Shown: one piece after another, positions 1-8,600 of the stretch | How the letters are laid out: each line of letters starts with the position of its first letter | Position numbering within the stretch: position 1 is the stretch's first letter | NCBI GenBank assembly: GCA_038210135.1 | Contig: JBBQWZ010000027.1 | Location: 1 to 64,000 of the forward strand | Origin: JBBQWZ01 sp038210135 | GTDB taxonomy: Bacteria; Acidobacteriota; Terriglobia; Bryobacterales; Bryobacteraceae | DNA: 64,000 nucleotides | Direction of reading: 5' to 3' | Notes under the pieces: model-generated | Told to the model about the DNA's origin: nothing | The model's input: only the letters and a program-made list of their open reading frames with translations | Database searches by the model: none | Program-made: the position numbers and the translations under genes

Positions 1-69
1 CGCCTTCTCGGCAACTTCCGGGTCAGGCGAACTGGCTACAAAAGGAACCACGATCTTGGCTTCGCTCAC
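1..69 (-). CDS. IS3-family transposase OrfA, N-terminal 23 codons
   Basis: The reading frame starts at GTG (69-67) seven bases behind a good AGGAG ribosome binding site and stays open to the window edge. It encodes VSEAKIVVPFV and so on, which is the start of the same transposase that is present in broken form at 1977-2540. In that copy the next part is the helix-turn-helix of IS3-type OrfA proteins. This copy has none of the frameshifts seen in the other over the shared part, so it may be the intact one. The function is inferred only through the second copy, because the diagnostic domain lies outside the window. Confidence 0.5.
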   Translation of the reverse strand, partial: MSEAKIVVPFVASSPDPEVAEKA

Positions 70-141
70 GATGATTCTCCTGGCCGCCCTGCTCTGTAAT
101 TACGGCCGCGGATTCTGTCTCATCGATGTTGGCACGGAGGG
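1..141 (-). mobile_element. 5' end of an IS3-type element, cut by window edge
   Basis: The reverse complement of this stretch matches positions 1908 to about 2050 base for base except for scattered substitutions and small indels. The shared part begins at CCCTCCGTGCC in both copies and continues through the ribosome binding site into the transposase start. Upstream of that point the two sequences are unrelated, so 141 is probably the element boundary. The two copies face away from each other, with the FAD oxidoreductase gene between them. Confidence 0.6.
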
Positions 142-241
142 TATCCGCCTCTATCAGAAAACTGCAAAACCCTTTCAGTGGAAATACTCCGACGTTCGCA
201 AACGAGTACCGGCGTGGTAGCGATGTCTCAGGGACAGCCCA

Positions 242-1480
242 CTAGGATTGGTGGGGAAGGTCACCGTCAATCTTGATTTCGTTTAAGACTCCGTCGAAGG
301 ATTTTTCATGATGCATCAAGGCGGGCGCCAGTGCCTCACTTGGCCGGACCTCACTTCGTAGGGCAGGTGACGAACTGCTCTTTGAGCGCTTGATTTTTGC
401 GACGATCTCCGTGGCTAGCGAATAACTTAGCGTCGCTTTTCCTGGAATTGCGATCGATAATCCCGGGAAACTTTCTGCCCACTCCATTTCGAAAGGGTCA
501 ATCGACGTAAGCTCGCCGATACGCGCTTCGGTCTTGTAGCCGGCAGTCAGCCTCTCTCCACGCATCGTCGCAGCGAACGCTAACGGCAGCTTTTGCTTTA
601 GTTCGTCTCTTTCTGACTTCGGCGCCTCACGCTGCTCCTTACTAGGATCCACCGGAATCCTTGCTCTGCTGCCAATGACGTAACGGCCCAATTGCTGATC
701 GGTGCCGGATGGATGGTAGCCTATGGCGAGCCCGGATGTTGCCAGACCATTGGAAAGGTCTACAAACAGGGAGGTGCCAATCTCTATGTTCGACTCGCAT
801 ACCAACAAGGCTGATCGAAATACTGAAAGAGGACACTCCAGTTTTAAATCGGCAAGCATTTTCGGGATTCCGGCACCAGCGCAGAGTACGGCATGCGTGG
901 CCTCAATCTGGGCATCGCTCGTAGTGATTACATACCGATTCGCCGCGGACGATTCTGACGCCAGCCTTATGCTCTCGCGACGGAACATTACGCCTTCGTC
1001 GCGAGCGCGCTTTTGTAATACATGAACAATTCGTGCTTCGTCGAAGGTGGCATCGGGAACCCTGAAGTACGCAAAGCCTGGAGTATGGAATGCATCTAAT
1101 TGCTGGCGAGCCTCACGATCCGTCATCCGAAAAACAAAAGGAGTCAGGTTGAGACGCTCGGCGCGTTCCGGGATTTCGCTACAGCGACTTTCCTCGATAC
1201 GGAATATCCCTGCGCGTCCCGACGCCGTTACGCTTGCCAACTGGTGGAGAGCTTCTCCGGATGCGAACATCTTGGTCGCCGACGTCAAGTTCGAGTTTGC
1301 ATACAGTAGCCCAGATTGCCACCAGGCATGGTTACGAAACGTATCAGCGCCAAGATTGAGAGGATGCGGGGCATCAAGCACGAGAATATCCGAGATTCCC
1401 GCCATGCAAGCGCAATAGGCCAAGGTGGACCCTAAGATTCCGCCACCTACGATTACCAACTCGTGGGACTCGCGCTGCAT
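242..1480 (-). CDS. FAD-dependent oxidoreductase (DAO/glycine oxidase-like)
   Basis: The 412-residue product opens with a beta strand and the dinucleotide-binding loop GGGILGS (residues 12-18), the FAD-binding fold of D-amino acid oxidase-like flavoproteins. A second FAD-contact stretch (THAVLCAGAG, about 195-204) is also present. The family oxidises amines or hydroxy acids in the cytoplasm; the substrate cannot be read from the sequence. No ribosome binding site is seen before the ATG. The gene stands alone between two inverted IS3-type copies, so it is probably cargo or an insertion-bracketed survivor rather than part of a local pathway. Confidence 0.75.
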   Translation of the reverse strand: MQRESHELVIVGGGILGSTLAYCACMAGISDILVLDAPHPLNLGADTFRNHAWWQSGLLYANSNLTSATKMFASGEALHQLASVTASGRAGIFRIEESRCSEIPERAERLNLTPFVFRMTDREARQQLDAFHTPGFAYFRVPDATFDEARIVHVLQKRARDEGVMFRRESIRLASESSAANRYVITTSDAQIEATHAVLCAGAGIPKMLADLKLECPLSVFRSALLVCESNIEIGTSLFVDLSNGLATSGLAIGYHPSGTDQQLGRYVIGSRARIPVDPSKEQREAPKSERDELKQKLPLAFAATMRGERLTAGYKTEARIGELTSIDPFEMEWAESFPGLSIAIPGKATLSYSLATEIVAKIKRSKSSSSPALRSEVRPSEALAPALMHHEKSFDGVLNEIKIDGDLPHQS

Positions 1481-1593
1481 CGGTTAAGTATTACCACGAC
1501 CCGCTTAACGAATGCAAGAACTATTTAAGCGATCTGGCGACATGCTTCAAATAGCTGTGTGCTAAGGCAGTCGATACCGCCTGTACTCTCCCT

Positions 1594-1770
1594 CTAAGCT
1601 GTTCTGCGTACCACCTCGGGAAGTGAGCGCACCGGCGTGCGTTCTTCGCGGTAGCTTTGCAAGCCTTCTGCGGTCACCTGGCCGTTTCGACAAGGATGAT
1701 ACCGCTCCATCGATTTTACGCGCTCGTTCATGTCGTGCGCGTTGACGCGGCGACTAGCTGAAGTTGGCAT
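1594..1770 (-). CDS. Small hypothetical protein (58 aa)
   Basis: An ATG at 1770 preceded by GAGAGAGG (five bases away) opens a 58-codon frame ending in TAG. The product starts MPTSASRRVNAHDMNERV and is rich in Arg, Glu and Ser, with no membrane segment or motif I recognise. Support is only the ribosome binding site and an ordinary amino-acid composition. It may be a remnant of a longer gene in this insertion-rich zone, or not a gene. Confidence 0.3.
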   Translation of the reverse strand: MPTSASRRVNAHDMNERVKSMERYHPCRNGQVTAEGLQSYREERTPVRSLPEVVRRTA

Positions 1771-1824
1771 GTTGCCTCTCTCGGAGGTTGGCAGGCGTCA
1801 GGTTACACCCTGTGCGTTGCTCTC

Positions 1825-1856
1825 CGGTTGTAACAGCTTCAAAATGAATACAACCG
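1825..1856. repeat. Perfect inverted repeat CGGTTGTA / TACAACCG
   Basis: Eight-base arms at 1825-1832 and 1849-1856 are perfect complements separated by 16 bases. It lies about 50 bases before the IS3-type remnant, outside the part shared by the two copies. It could be a weak terminator or an operator; no T-run follows on either strand, so the role is open. Confidence 0.35.
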
Positions 1857-1907
1857 CTTCTCAACTCCGGGGAGACCAGCTATGTCCTTGATTCTTCTAT
1901 TGGGCTG

Positions 1908-2545
1908 CCCTCCGTGCCAACGTCGATGAGACAGAAGCCGCGATGATAATTGCAGTGCAGGGCGGCCCGGGAGAATCATCGTCAGCGAAGCCAGATCGTG
2001 GTTCCTTTTTGCAGCCAGTTCGCCTGACTCGAAGTTGCCGAAAACGCGCAGCAGCGGAAGTTCAGCGCCGAAGACAAGAAGCGGATGCTAAACGACGTAG
2101 ATCGAGCCACAGACACGGCTGCATTGGCGCCGTGCTTCGACGGCAAGGGATTTATTCCTCGACCTTATACAGCCTGGCGGAAGAAACGCGATGCGGCCAT
2201 GCACAAGCTTTTCGCAGAAACGCGGGCCGCAGCCGAAGCGGAATCCGTTGGCTGTAAAAACGAAAAGCTGCGCCGCCAGAATCGGAAGTTGCAAGAAGAT
2301 CTGGAAAAAGCCCACAGTGTGATCGACGTTCAAAAAAGTGGCCAAGCTCTTGGGCTATCCCCTGGCAGAGAATCCCCAACGGGGAGAAGTGATCAGGGCC
2401 GCGCTCGATCAGCTTCGTCCTTTAGTAGTAATGAAGCAAGCATGTCAGGCGTTGTCGATTCCGCGCGCAACATGGTATCGGCGTCGACGACGCGATCTTG
2501 TTCCTGCTGCCGTGTCTCCGGATGTGAGACACCGAGTTTGCTTGC
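1908..2545 (+). pseudogene. Decayed IS3-type transposase (OrfA plus start of OrfB)
   Basis: Three successive reading frames each carry a piece of one IS3-type transposase. About 1977-2090 gives the N-terminus also seen at 69-1. 2085-2330 reads DVDRATDTAALAP, then WRKKRDAAM, then ENEKLRR-like KNEKLRRQNRKLQEDLEKAH with VIDVQK: the helix-turn-helix and leucine-zipper of OrfA. After a frameshift, 2338-2530 reads AKLLGYPLAENPQ and later QALSIPRATWYRRRR, the junction toward OrfB. The DDE catalytic domain is missing. The start codon is also altered to GTC compared with the GTG of the window-edge copy. The element is dead and truncated just before the tRNA-Pro terminator. Confidence 0.7.
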
Positions 2546-2589
2546 TTCATTGTTGAAGCTAGGGGATCGTCAGAGCTACAAAAATGACT

Positions 2590-2623
2590 ACAGCCGTTTT
2601 CTCGACTCCGAGGAAACGGCTGT
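2590..2623 (-). terminator. Rho-independent terminator of tRNA-Pro
   Basis: Read on the minus strand, ACAGCCGTTTCCTCGG pairs across a short loop with GAGAAAACGGCTGT and is followed by a T-rich tail (ATTTTTG). It sits 17 bases after the CCA end of the tRNA. The same hairpin is repeated, inverted, at 5291-5333. Confidence 0.7.
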
Positions 2624-2639
2624 ATTTCATTGATTCTAT

Positions 2640-2716
2640 TGGTCGGGGCGGGGCGATTCGAACGCCCGACCCCCTGCGCCCAAGGCAGGTGCGCTACCAG
2701 GCTGCGCTACGCCCCG
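2640..2716 (-). tRNA. tRNA-Pro(TGG)
   Basis: The 77-base sequence folds as a complete cloverleaf: acceptor CGGGGCG with CGCCCCG, D arm with GCCTGGTAGCGC, anticodon stem CCTGC/GCAGG around loop CTTGGGC (anticodon TGG), T arm GGGCG-TTCGAAT-CGCCC, discriminator A and an encoded CCA. It is followed by its own terminator. The 3' half from the anticodon loop is duplicated at 5231-5277. Confidence 0.92.
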
Positions 2717-2813
2717 ACATTTCTACTTTCCTGATTCTAGGCCACTTGCTTTCTTTTCGCAAGTTTAGGGTAGTCTCCACGTCCCTTGTGGTCCGCAATA
2801 ATTCAATCTGCCA

Positions 2814-3863
2814 TCAGGCAGCCTCCTTTTTCAGGCCGTATTCGTGGTGCAAGCCGCCGAGGACAAGAGTGCATGTGACGCCGTATCCGCTCGGCAACTG
2901 ATGAGGGCGTGAACCAGCCGGAACTGCGGCCTGTTGCGGTTCCGGCATCCCAGGCCCCAGGGACGAATGAGGGCGTCCGCGATTGTAATGGGACACGAAT
3001 TCGCGAACGATCATCCCGAGATGGCGTTGGTTGAGGGGGATCAGGAAATCCAGACACTCCCGGCGGATCGTTCCGATCACACGCTCGCAAAACGCATTCG
3101 CTGTCGGCGAACGGATCGGCGTCTTCAGAACGCGCACGCCGAATCCTTTCAAAGCGTGATCCACAGCGGTCGAGAAAATGGAATCGCGATCATGGATGAC
3201 AAGTTTGTACGGATGATCGAACGCCAGAAACTCACGGAACTGCTGCGTCGTCCATTCGGCGGTTGGCTTCGTGGTGACGTTCGTATGCAAGATTCGCCGC
3301 GAGCCGATCTCCATCGCAACGAACACATAAAGGATGCGAAACGTCGCGGTCACGGACACGAAGAAATCGCATGCGACCGTTTCCTTCGCATGATTTCGGA
3401 CAAACGTAGACCAGCGCTGCCCGTTGGTCCCGCCGCGAGGCCGGTCCGCACGGAGATACTTGGCGACCGTTCTCGCGGACACTTTGATACTGAGCTTGAG
3501 GAGTAGTTCGTCAGCGATCCGCCCTTGACCCCAAGTCGGATTCTCGCGATCCATCTGGCGTATGAGCTCGCGCAGATTCTTGGGCAAGATCGGTCGTCCG
3601 ACCTTTCGCGATTTCCAACGCCAGAACATACGAAACGCCGTTCGATGCCACTTGATGAACGTCTCCGGCTTAACCACGATGAGCGCGTCCCGCCAGTCAA
3701 AGAATCGCGCCAACGCCAACATCGTTAGGCGCGTCGCACGCCCAATCCTCGCGGGCTTCACCTTGCGCTCTCGAAAGAGCGCGAGCTGTTTGCGAAGAAA
3801 CAGGTTCTCGGCGAGGAGCGAGGCACGGGACGAAAAAAGTAGGCGAAGAAAAGTGATCAACAA
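2814..3863 (-). CDS. Integrase-core (rve, DDE) transposase
   Basis: The 349-residue product has an N-terminal helical DNA-binding part (about 1-140), then an RNase H-fold integrase core. The catalytic acids are visible: D166 in VACDFFVS, D225 or D227 in VIHDRDSIFS, and E260 in NAFCERVIGTIRRECLD. The ending with FVSHYNRGRPHSSLG is typical of IS3/IS481-like transposases, but here one ORF carries everything and no OrfA partner is present. Translation seems to begin at TTG (3863). I could not identify terminal inverted repeats. The reading frame is intact, so the element may still move, or be stranded without ends. Confidence 0.85.
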   Translation of the reverse strand: MLITFLRLLFSSRASLLAENLFLRKQLALFRERKVKPARIGRATRLTMLALARFFDWRDALIVVKPETFIKWHRTAFRMFWRWKSRKVGRPILPKNLRELIRQMDRENPTWGQGRIADELLLKLSIKVSARTVAKYLRADRPRGGTNGQRWSTFVRNHAKETVACDFFVSVTATFRILYVFVAMEIGSRRILHTNVTTKPTAEWTTQQFREFLAFDHPYKLVIHDRDSIFSTAVDHALKGFGVRVLKTPIRSPTANAFCERVIGTIRRECLDFLIPLNQRHLGMIVREFVSHYNRGRPHSSLGPGMPEPQQAAVPAGSRPHQLPSGYGVTCTLVLGGLHHEYGLKKEAA

Positions 3864-4348
3864 TTACTCTATCGCCGGGCCTTGACCGCGAGGCGATCAA
3901 CGGCCTATCAGTGCTGGAGTCTCGCCAGCGCCGTCTCCCATCGGGTTACAGAATCGGAACACTTCAGTCGAAAACCCGCATTGCCGGGAGGACGCCTTGT
4001 ACCTTGCCCCTAAAAGAAGTTAGGATTCATCGAGAGCGTGCAGCCGAATATCAACGGGTTGCAAGAGCCTCTCTGATCGCCGCAGAATCGCATCGGGAAG
4101 CCCCGACTTTGCAAGTTTCGAGGCGGTTGCGAACGCACAGTTCTTGCAGGCGCAAATGACCGCACTGAGAGTCGTCAGCAAGTCGCGATGTTACAAGTAG
4201 ATACGACTGCAGTCCACCGCCGGACGAAGTTTCTGCGGAGGACACCGGTGCGATCCCGAAGCCGCCTCGGTGGAATGCTCAACTATTATGATCGCGCCGC
4301 CTGACATCGTTTGCGAGTCCGGCTTTTTGGATATTACGACTGGCCAAT
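3864..4348. other. Gene-poor spacer between transposase and HigBA
   Basis: About 485 bases hold no frame with a ribosome binding site and recognisable product. Short open stretches on both strands read as low-complexity or shadow translations. It separates the transposase from the toxin-antitoxin module and may contain the undetected outer end of the transposon. Confidence 0.4.
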
Positions 4349-4371
4349 GTGGCATACCGCCTGCGTCTTGA

Positions 4372-4389
4372 TGTACCTGTCATGGTACA
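4372..4389. promoter_or_regulatory. Palindrome upstream of higBA, likely HigA operator
   Basis: TGTACC and GGTACA are perfect inverted six-mers around TGTCAT. The site lies just upstream of, or over, the start of the toxin-antitoxin pair, where HigA-type antitoxins usually bind to repress their own operon. The position argues that the true toxin start is the GTG at 4397 or nearby, not the earlier ATG at 4349. The role is inferred from position and symmetry only. Confidence 0.45.
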
Positions 4390-4762
4390 CTCGAAGGTGT
4401 CCGAGAAACTGGCGAAACGCGTTCCGGCGATCTTCTTCAGAACGGCTGCCGGAGGCGAACCCGTCCGGGAATGGCTCAAGCGCTTGACTCGCGAGGATCG
4501 GCGACTCGTCGGCTATGACATTCAAACCGTCGAATTTGGCTGGCCTATTGGGATGCCGGTCTGCCGTCCGCTCGAAGACGGAGTTCTTGAGGTTCGCACC
4601 GGCTTGTCTCGAAATCGCGCGGCGCGGGTGTTGTTCTAAATCGACAGACTGGGACGAATGATATTGCTACATGCGTTTATCAAGAAATCGCAGCGCACGC
4701 CGGTAACGGATCTGAATCTTGCGCGTGCTAACAAGAGAATGCACGAAAAGGGGACGCGATGA
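4382..4762 (+). pseudogene. HigB-type (phage Gp49-like) toxin, broken by a nonsense codon
   Basis: The frame reads VPAIFFRTAAGGEPVREWL, then DIQTVEFGWPIGMP and LEDGVLEVRTGLS, the RelE-fold Gp49/HigB mRNA interferase family. It stops at TAA (4637-4639) directly after RAARVLF. The same frame then goes on open for 40 more codons, IDRLGRMILLHAFIKKSQRT and so on, which is exactly the missing C-terminal part of the family. It finally ends at TGA (4760-4762), overlapping the antitoxin ATG by four bases. So a single in-frame stop removes about a third of the toxin, including the usual basic C-terminal strand and helix. The start is uncertain (ATG 4382 or GTG 4397). Confidence 0.75.
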
Positions 4763-5106
4763 AGGCACTTGCCATGAAAAAGAGACCCGACCACAGTGGA
4801 TCGAGCTTTGAGAGCTTGCTGGAAGAAGATGGCATCCGCGAAGAGGTTGAGGCCGTAGCCATCAAACGCGTCTTGGCTTGGCAGCTTAGTCAGGCGATGC
4901 ACCAGAAGAAGAAAACCAAGCTGGCGATGGCACAGGAACTTCATACGAGCCGGTCGCAGTTGGATCGATTGCTCGATCCGAGCAACGTTTCAGTTTCCAT
5001 CGAGACGATGGCGCGAGCCGCTCAACTACTCGGCAAGAGGCTGACGATACGGATTTCCAACCGGCGGAGACGCCCGGCCGGAACTGGAAAGCAATCTTCG
5101 CTGTAG
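4759..5106 (+). CDS. HigA-type antitoxin, XRE family
   Basis: The 115-residue protein carries a Cro/C1-type helix-turn-helix in its middle and C-terminal part (AMAQELHTSRSQLDRLLDP, then TMARAAQLLGKRLTIRI). This matches antitoxins paired with Gp49-like toxins, which neutralise the toxin and repress the operon. The ATG overlaps the toxin's original stop (ATGA), the usual translational coupling. The gene is intact although the toxin is interrupted, so it may persist as a solo repressor or anti-addiction gene. Confidence 0.8.
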   Translation: MKALAMKKRPDHSGSSFESLLEEDGIREEVEAVAIKRVLAWQLSQAMHQKKKTKLAMAQELHTSRSQLDRLLDPSNVSVSIETMARAAQLLGKRLTIRISNRRRRPAGTGKQSSL

Positions 5107-5230
5107 ATAGAAATGTAGACGATGCCCGCCTCCGGGCACAACGGGGTTCTACGCTTCGCAACACGGCGCGCGGATCTGGTTGAAACGAAAATGCCAGATA
5201 ACAAGCCGATTTCCTCCCACAATGGAATCC

Positions 5231-5277
5231 GCCTTGGGCGCAGGGGGTCGGGCGTTCGAATCGCCTCGCCGCGACCA
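5231..5277 (+). repeat. 3' half of tRNA-Pro (att-like duplicate)
   Basis: From the anticodon loop (GCCTTGGGCG) to the CCA this matches the intact tRNA-Pro at 2640-2716 with two mismatches in the acceptor strand. The 5' half is absent. Similarity continues through the terminator to about 5355. A break at the anticodon loop is what tyrosine recombinases leave at tRNA attachment sites. However, the copy is inverted relative to the intact gene, unlike a simple attL/attR pair. Confidence 0.75.
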
Positions 5278-5290
5278 ATAGAATGAATAA

Positions 5291-5333
5291 AATACAGCCA
5301 TTTTCTCGGAACCCGAGAAAATGGCTGTAGTCG
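5291..5333 (+). terminator. Duplicated tRNA-Pro terminator
   Basis: ACAGCCATTTTCTCGG pairs with CGAGAAAATGGCTGT around AACC and is followed by AGTCGTTTTTG. It is the inverted homologue of the hairpin at 2590-2623 with compensated changes (GCCG to GCCA, CGGC to TGGC), which shows the pairing has been kept. It would stop transcription from the HigBA side. Confidence 0.65.
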
Positions 5334-5485
5334 TTTTTGTAGCTGTAGTGATCCTGTCGATTCCGCATCGAGACAGAAGGTTGTGTTTCGGACGCCGCCG
5401 ATCTGTGTTGTAACCAAAGAGCAACCGCGCTTCCGTGTTCGGACAAGATGCGCGACTTGCAGTATGCTAACTCATTGATGGCTTG

Positions 5486-5509
5486 GGCGTTCCGAAGCTA
5501 CGGAACGCC
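5486..5509. repeat. Perfect 9-bp inverted repeat before ATPase stub
   Basis: GGCGTTCCG (5486-5494) and CGGAACGCC (5501-5509) are perfect complements separated by AAGCTA. It lies 31 bases before the ATG of the ATPase fragment. It could be an operator of that lost gene; no T-run follows, so a terminator is less likely. Confidence 0.4.
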
Positions 5510-5540
5510 ATTGACCGCGCGGGTAGGTGAGTCGAGGCAT

Positions 5541-5633
5541 ATGCATATTTCCGAACTTCGCATTCGCAATTTCCGTAATTTTCGTTCCGCGCGCTTCTCT
5601 TTTGAAAAAGGCGTGAACACGCTCATTGGCGAT
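5541..5633 (+). pseudogene. N-terminal stub of an OLD/AAA_15-type ATPase
   Basis: The stub begins MHISELRIRNFRNFRSARFS and continues to NTLIG, the first beta strands of OLD-family/RecF-like ATPases, whose next residues should be the Walker A loop (typically ENGAGKT). Here the sequence changes to DMKKPGREW and stops at 5681. The gene is therefore cut exactly at the ATP-binding loop and cannot work. The full protein would probably have been a DNA-associated or antiphage-type ATPase, but only about 31 residues remain. Confidence 0.65.
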
Positions 5634-5673
5634 ATGAAAAAACCAGGCCGCGAGTGGACTTTGATTACCTTTG

Positions 5674-8600
5674 ATGTCTAGCAGCCGCAAGAGCGTAAAG
5701 AAACCTCCCGTGACGGTGGCCGAACTGGCCGATCCGTTGGCGGCATTTCACGCTCCGGTGCGGGAGTGGTTCGAGGCTGTTTTCGCGGGTCCGACGAAGC
5801 CGCAAATGCTGGGGTGGCCGGCGATTTCGAGGGGCGACTCGACGTTGATTCTCGCTCCGACCGGAACGGGCAAGACGCTGACGGCGTTTCTGTGGTGCAT
5901 CGATCGGCTGATGTTCGTGCCTCCGCCGGCGCTGGCGGAGCGGTGCCGCGTCCTTTATATATCCCCGATCAAAGCGCTGGCGGTGGATGTCGAGCGAAAC
6001 CTCCGCTCGCCGTTGGTTGGTGTGGCGCAAATGGCGCGGAAGCAGACCGTCGAGGTGTACGAACCGGCGATTGCGATTCGCACGGGCGATACTCCGCCGG
6101 GGGAGCGCGCGCGGTTTGCACGGCGTCCGGCGGACATCCTGATTACCACTCCGGAGTCGCTGTATCTCATGCTGACTTCGAACGTGCGCGAAACGTTGCG
6201 GTCGATCGAGACGGTGATCGTCGATGAAATTCACGCGCTGGTTCCGGGCAAGCGGGGTTCGCATCTCGCGCTTTCGCTCGAGCGGTTGGAGCAATTGACG
6301 AAGCGGAAGCTGCAGCGGATCGGGTTGTCGGCGACACAGCGTCCGCTTGAAGAAGTGGCGCGATTCCTGGGCGGAACGGAGGGCGGGCAGCCCGTTGCAG
6401 TTCACAAGATGGAGGCTGGCGGAGAAGAGATCCTCGGCGAATTCGAATCGAGCGTAATGGCTCCGCGATACCGGAAGGTGACTATCGTGGACGCGAGCAC
6501 TCCGAAGCGGTTGGATTTGCGGATTGAAGTTCCGCTCGAGGACATGAAGCGGCTGGACGAGATCGAGCCAATTCCGAGCGGCCCGGCGTCGCAGGGTCCG
6601 GTGCGGGCGTCGATCTGGAGCGCGATTCATCCGAAGTTGTTGGAGCTGGTACAGGCGCATCAATCGACCCTGATTTTCGTAAACAGCCGGCGTTTGGCGG
6701 AACGAATTTCGGGGGCGGTGAACGATCTGGCGGGCGAGGTCCTGGTGCGGGCGCATCACGGAAGCGTCGCGGCGGCGCAGCGGAAAGAAATCGAAGAACG
6801 GCTGAAAACCGGGACGTTGAAGGGCATCGTCGCGACATCGTCGCTCGAACTCGGCATTGATATGGGCGCGGTGGATCTGGTGATCCAGGTGGAGTCGCCG
6901 CCTTCAGTCGCGAGCGGCATGCAGCGCATCGGCAGAGCCAGCCATCATGTCGGCGGTGTGTCGTCGGCGGTGATTTTTCCGAAGTATCGCGGCGATCTGG
7001 TGGCGTGCGCGGCGATGACCCGAGCCATGCACCAGGGCAACGTGGAGCGGGTGAGCTATCCGCGAAATCCGCTGGATGTCCTCGCGCAGCAATTGGTCGC
7101 GATGGTGGCGATGGATGCGTGGAACGTGGACGAGCTGTACGACGCGGTGACGCGATCGGCTCCGTTTGCGTCGCTGCCGCGGTCGATGTTCGAGAGCGTC
7201 CTCGACATGTTGGCGGGCCGGTACCCGTCGGATGAATTCGTCGAATTGCGCCCGCGATTGACGTGGGATCGCGTATCGGGGCAGATTACGGCGCGCGAGG
7301 GAGCGCGGCGGGTCGCGGTGATCAACGGCGGCACGATTCCGGATCGCGGAACGTTCGGGGTATTTCTGGTGGGTTCGACGCGGGGCGCGCGGGTGGGCGA
7401 GCTCGATGAAGAAATGGTGTTTGAGAGTCGAACGGGCGACACGATCATTCTCGGCGCGTCCACTTGGCGGATTGAAGAGATCACGCACGACCGCGTGTCG
7501 GTTTCGCCTGCTCCGGGTGAGCCGGGCAAGATGCCGTTTTGGCACGGCGACACGGCGGGGCGGCCTTCGGAATTCGGCCAGCGGATCGGCGAGATGACGC
7601 GGGAGCTGTTGCTGCTTCCGCGACCGCTGGCGCATTCGAAGCTGATTGAGGATCACGACCTCGACGAGAATGCGGCTATCAATCTGATGCGCTACCTGGA
7701 CGATCAGGCGCTCGCCACAGGGCGAGTTCCGAGCGATGAGGACATCGTCATCGAGCGCTGCCGCGATGAGCTGGGCGATTGGCGGGTGTGCGTTCTAACG
7801 CCGTTCGGAAGCCGAGTCCACGCGCCGTGGTGCATGGCGGTGGGCGCGAAGCTGCGGGCGGAACGTGGCATGGATGTGGAGTCGATGTGGTCCGACGACG
7901 GCTTTGTGATCCGCGTGCCCGAAGGGGAAGAAGCGCTGGACGCGGAGGCGCTGTTGCCGTCGGCGGCGGAGTTAAAGGATCTGGTACTGCGGCAGCTCGG
8001 CAATACCTCGATGTTCGCGGCGAAGTTCCGCGAAGCGGCGGGGCGGGCGTTGCTATTGCCGCGGCGCAGGGCCGGGGTTCGTGCTCCGTTGTGGCAGCAG
8101 AGGAAGCGGTCCGCGGACCTGCTGGCGGTGGCTTCGCGGTACTCGTCGTTTCCGATTTTGCTCGAAACGTATCGTGAATGTGTGCGCGATGTGTTGGACC
8201 TGGCTAGTGCGGCCGATGTTCTCAAGAAAATTGAACGAGGGGACATTCGGGTGACGATGGTCGAATCGACGCGGCCTTCTCCGTTTGCATCGGCGCTGTT
8301 GTTTTCCTACATCGCGAATTACATTTATGACGGCGATGCGCCGTTAGCGGAGCGGCGCGCGCAGGCGTTGTCGATAGACCAATCGCAGCTGCAGGAGATT
8401 CTAGGCGACACGGATTTCCGCGAATTGTTGGACAAAGCGGCGGTGGACGAGGTGGAAGCGCAGTTGCAGTCGCTCGATCCGGAGTATCACGCGAAGCACG
8501 CGGATGGCGTCCACGATCTTCTGTTGAAGCTCGGCGATCTGACGGCGGAAGAGGTGGCGGCGCGAAGCTTTTCGCCGGCGGTCGCGTCCACGGTCGATCA

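Noticed and set aside
5665..6759. 364-codon open frame opposite the Lhr helicase gene
   Set aside because: Arg/His/Pro-rich translation typical of the antisense strand of a GC-rich gene; the plus strand holds clear helicase motifs.
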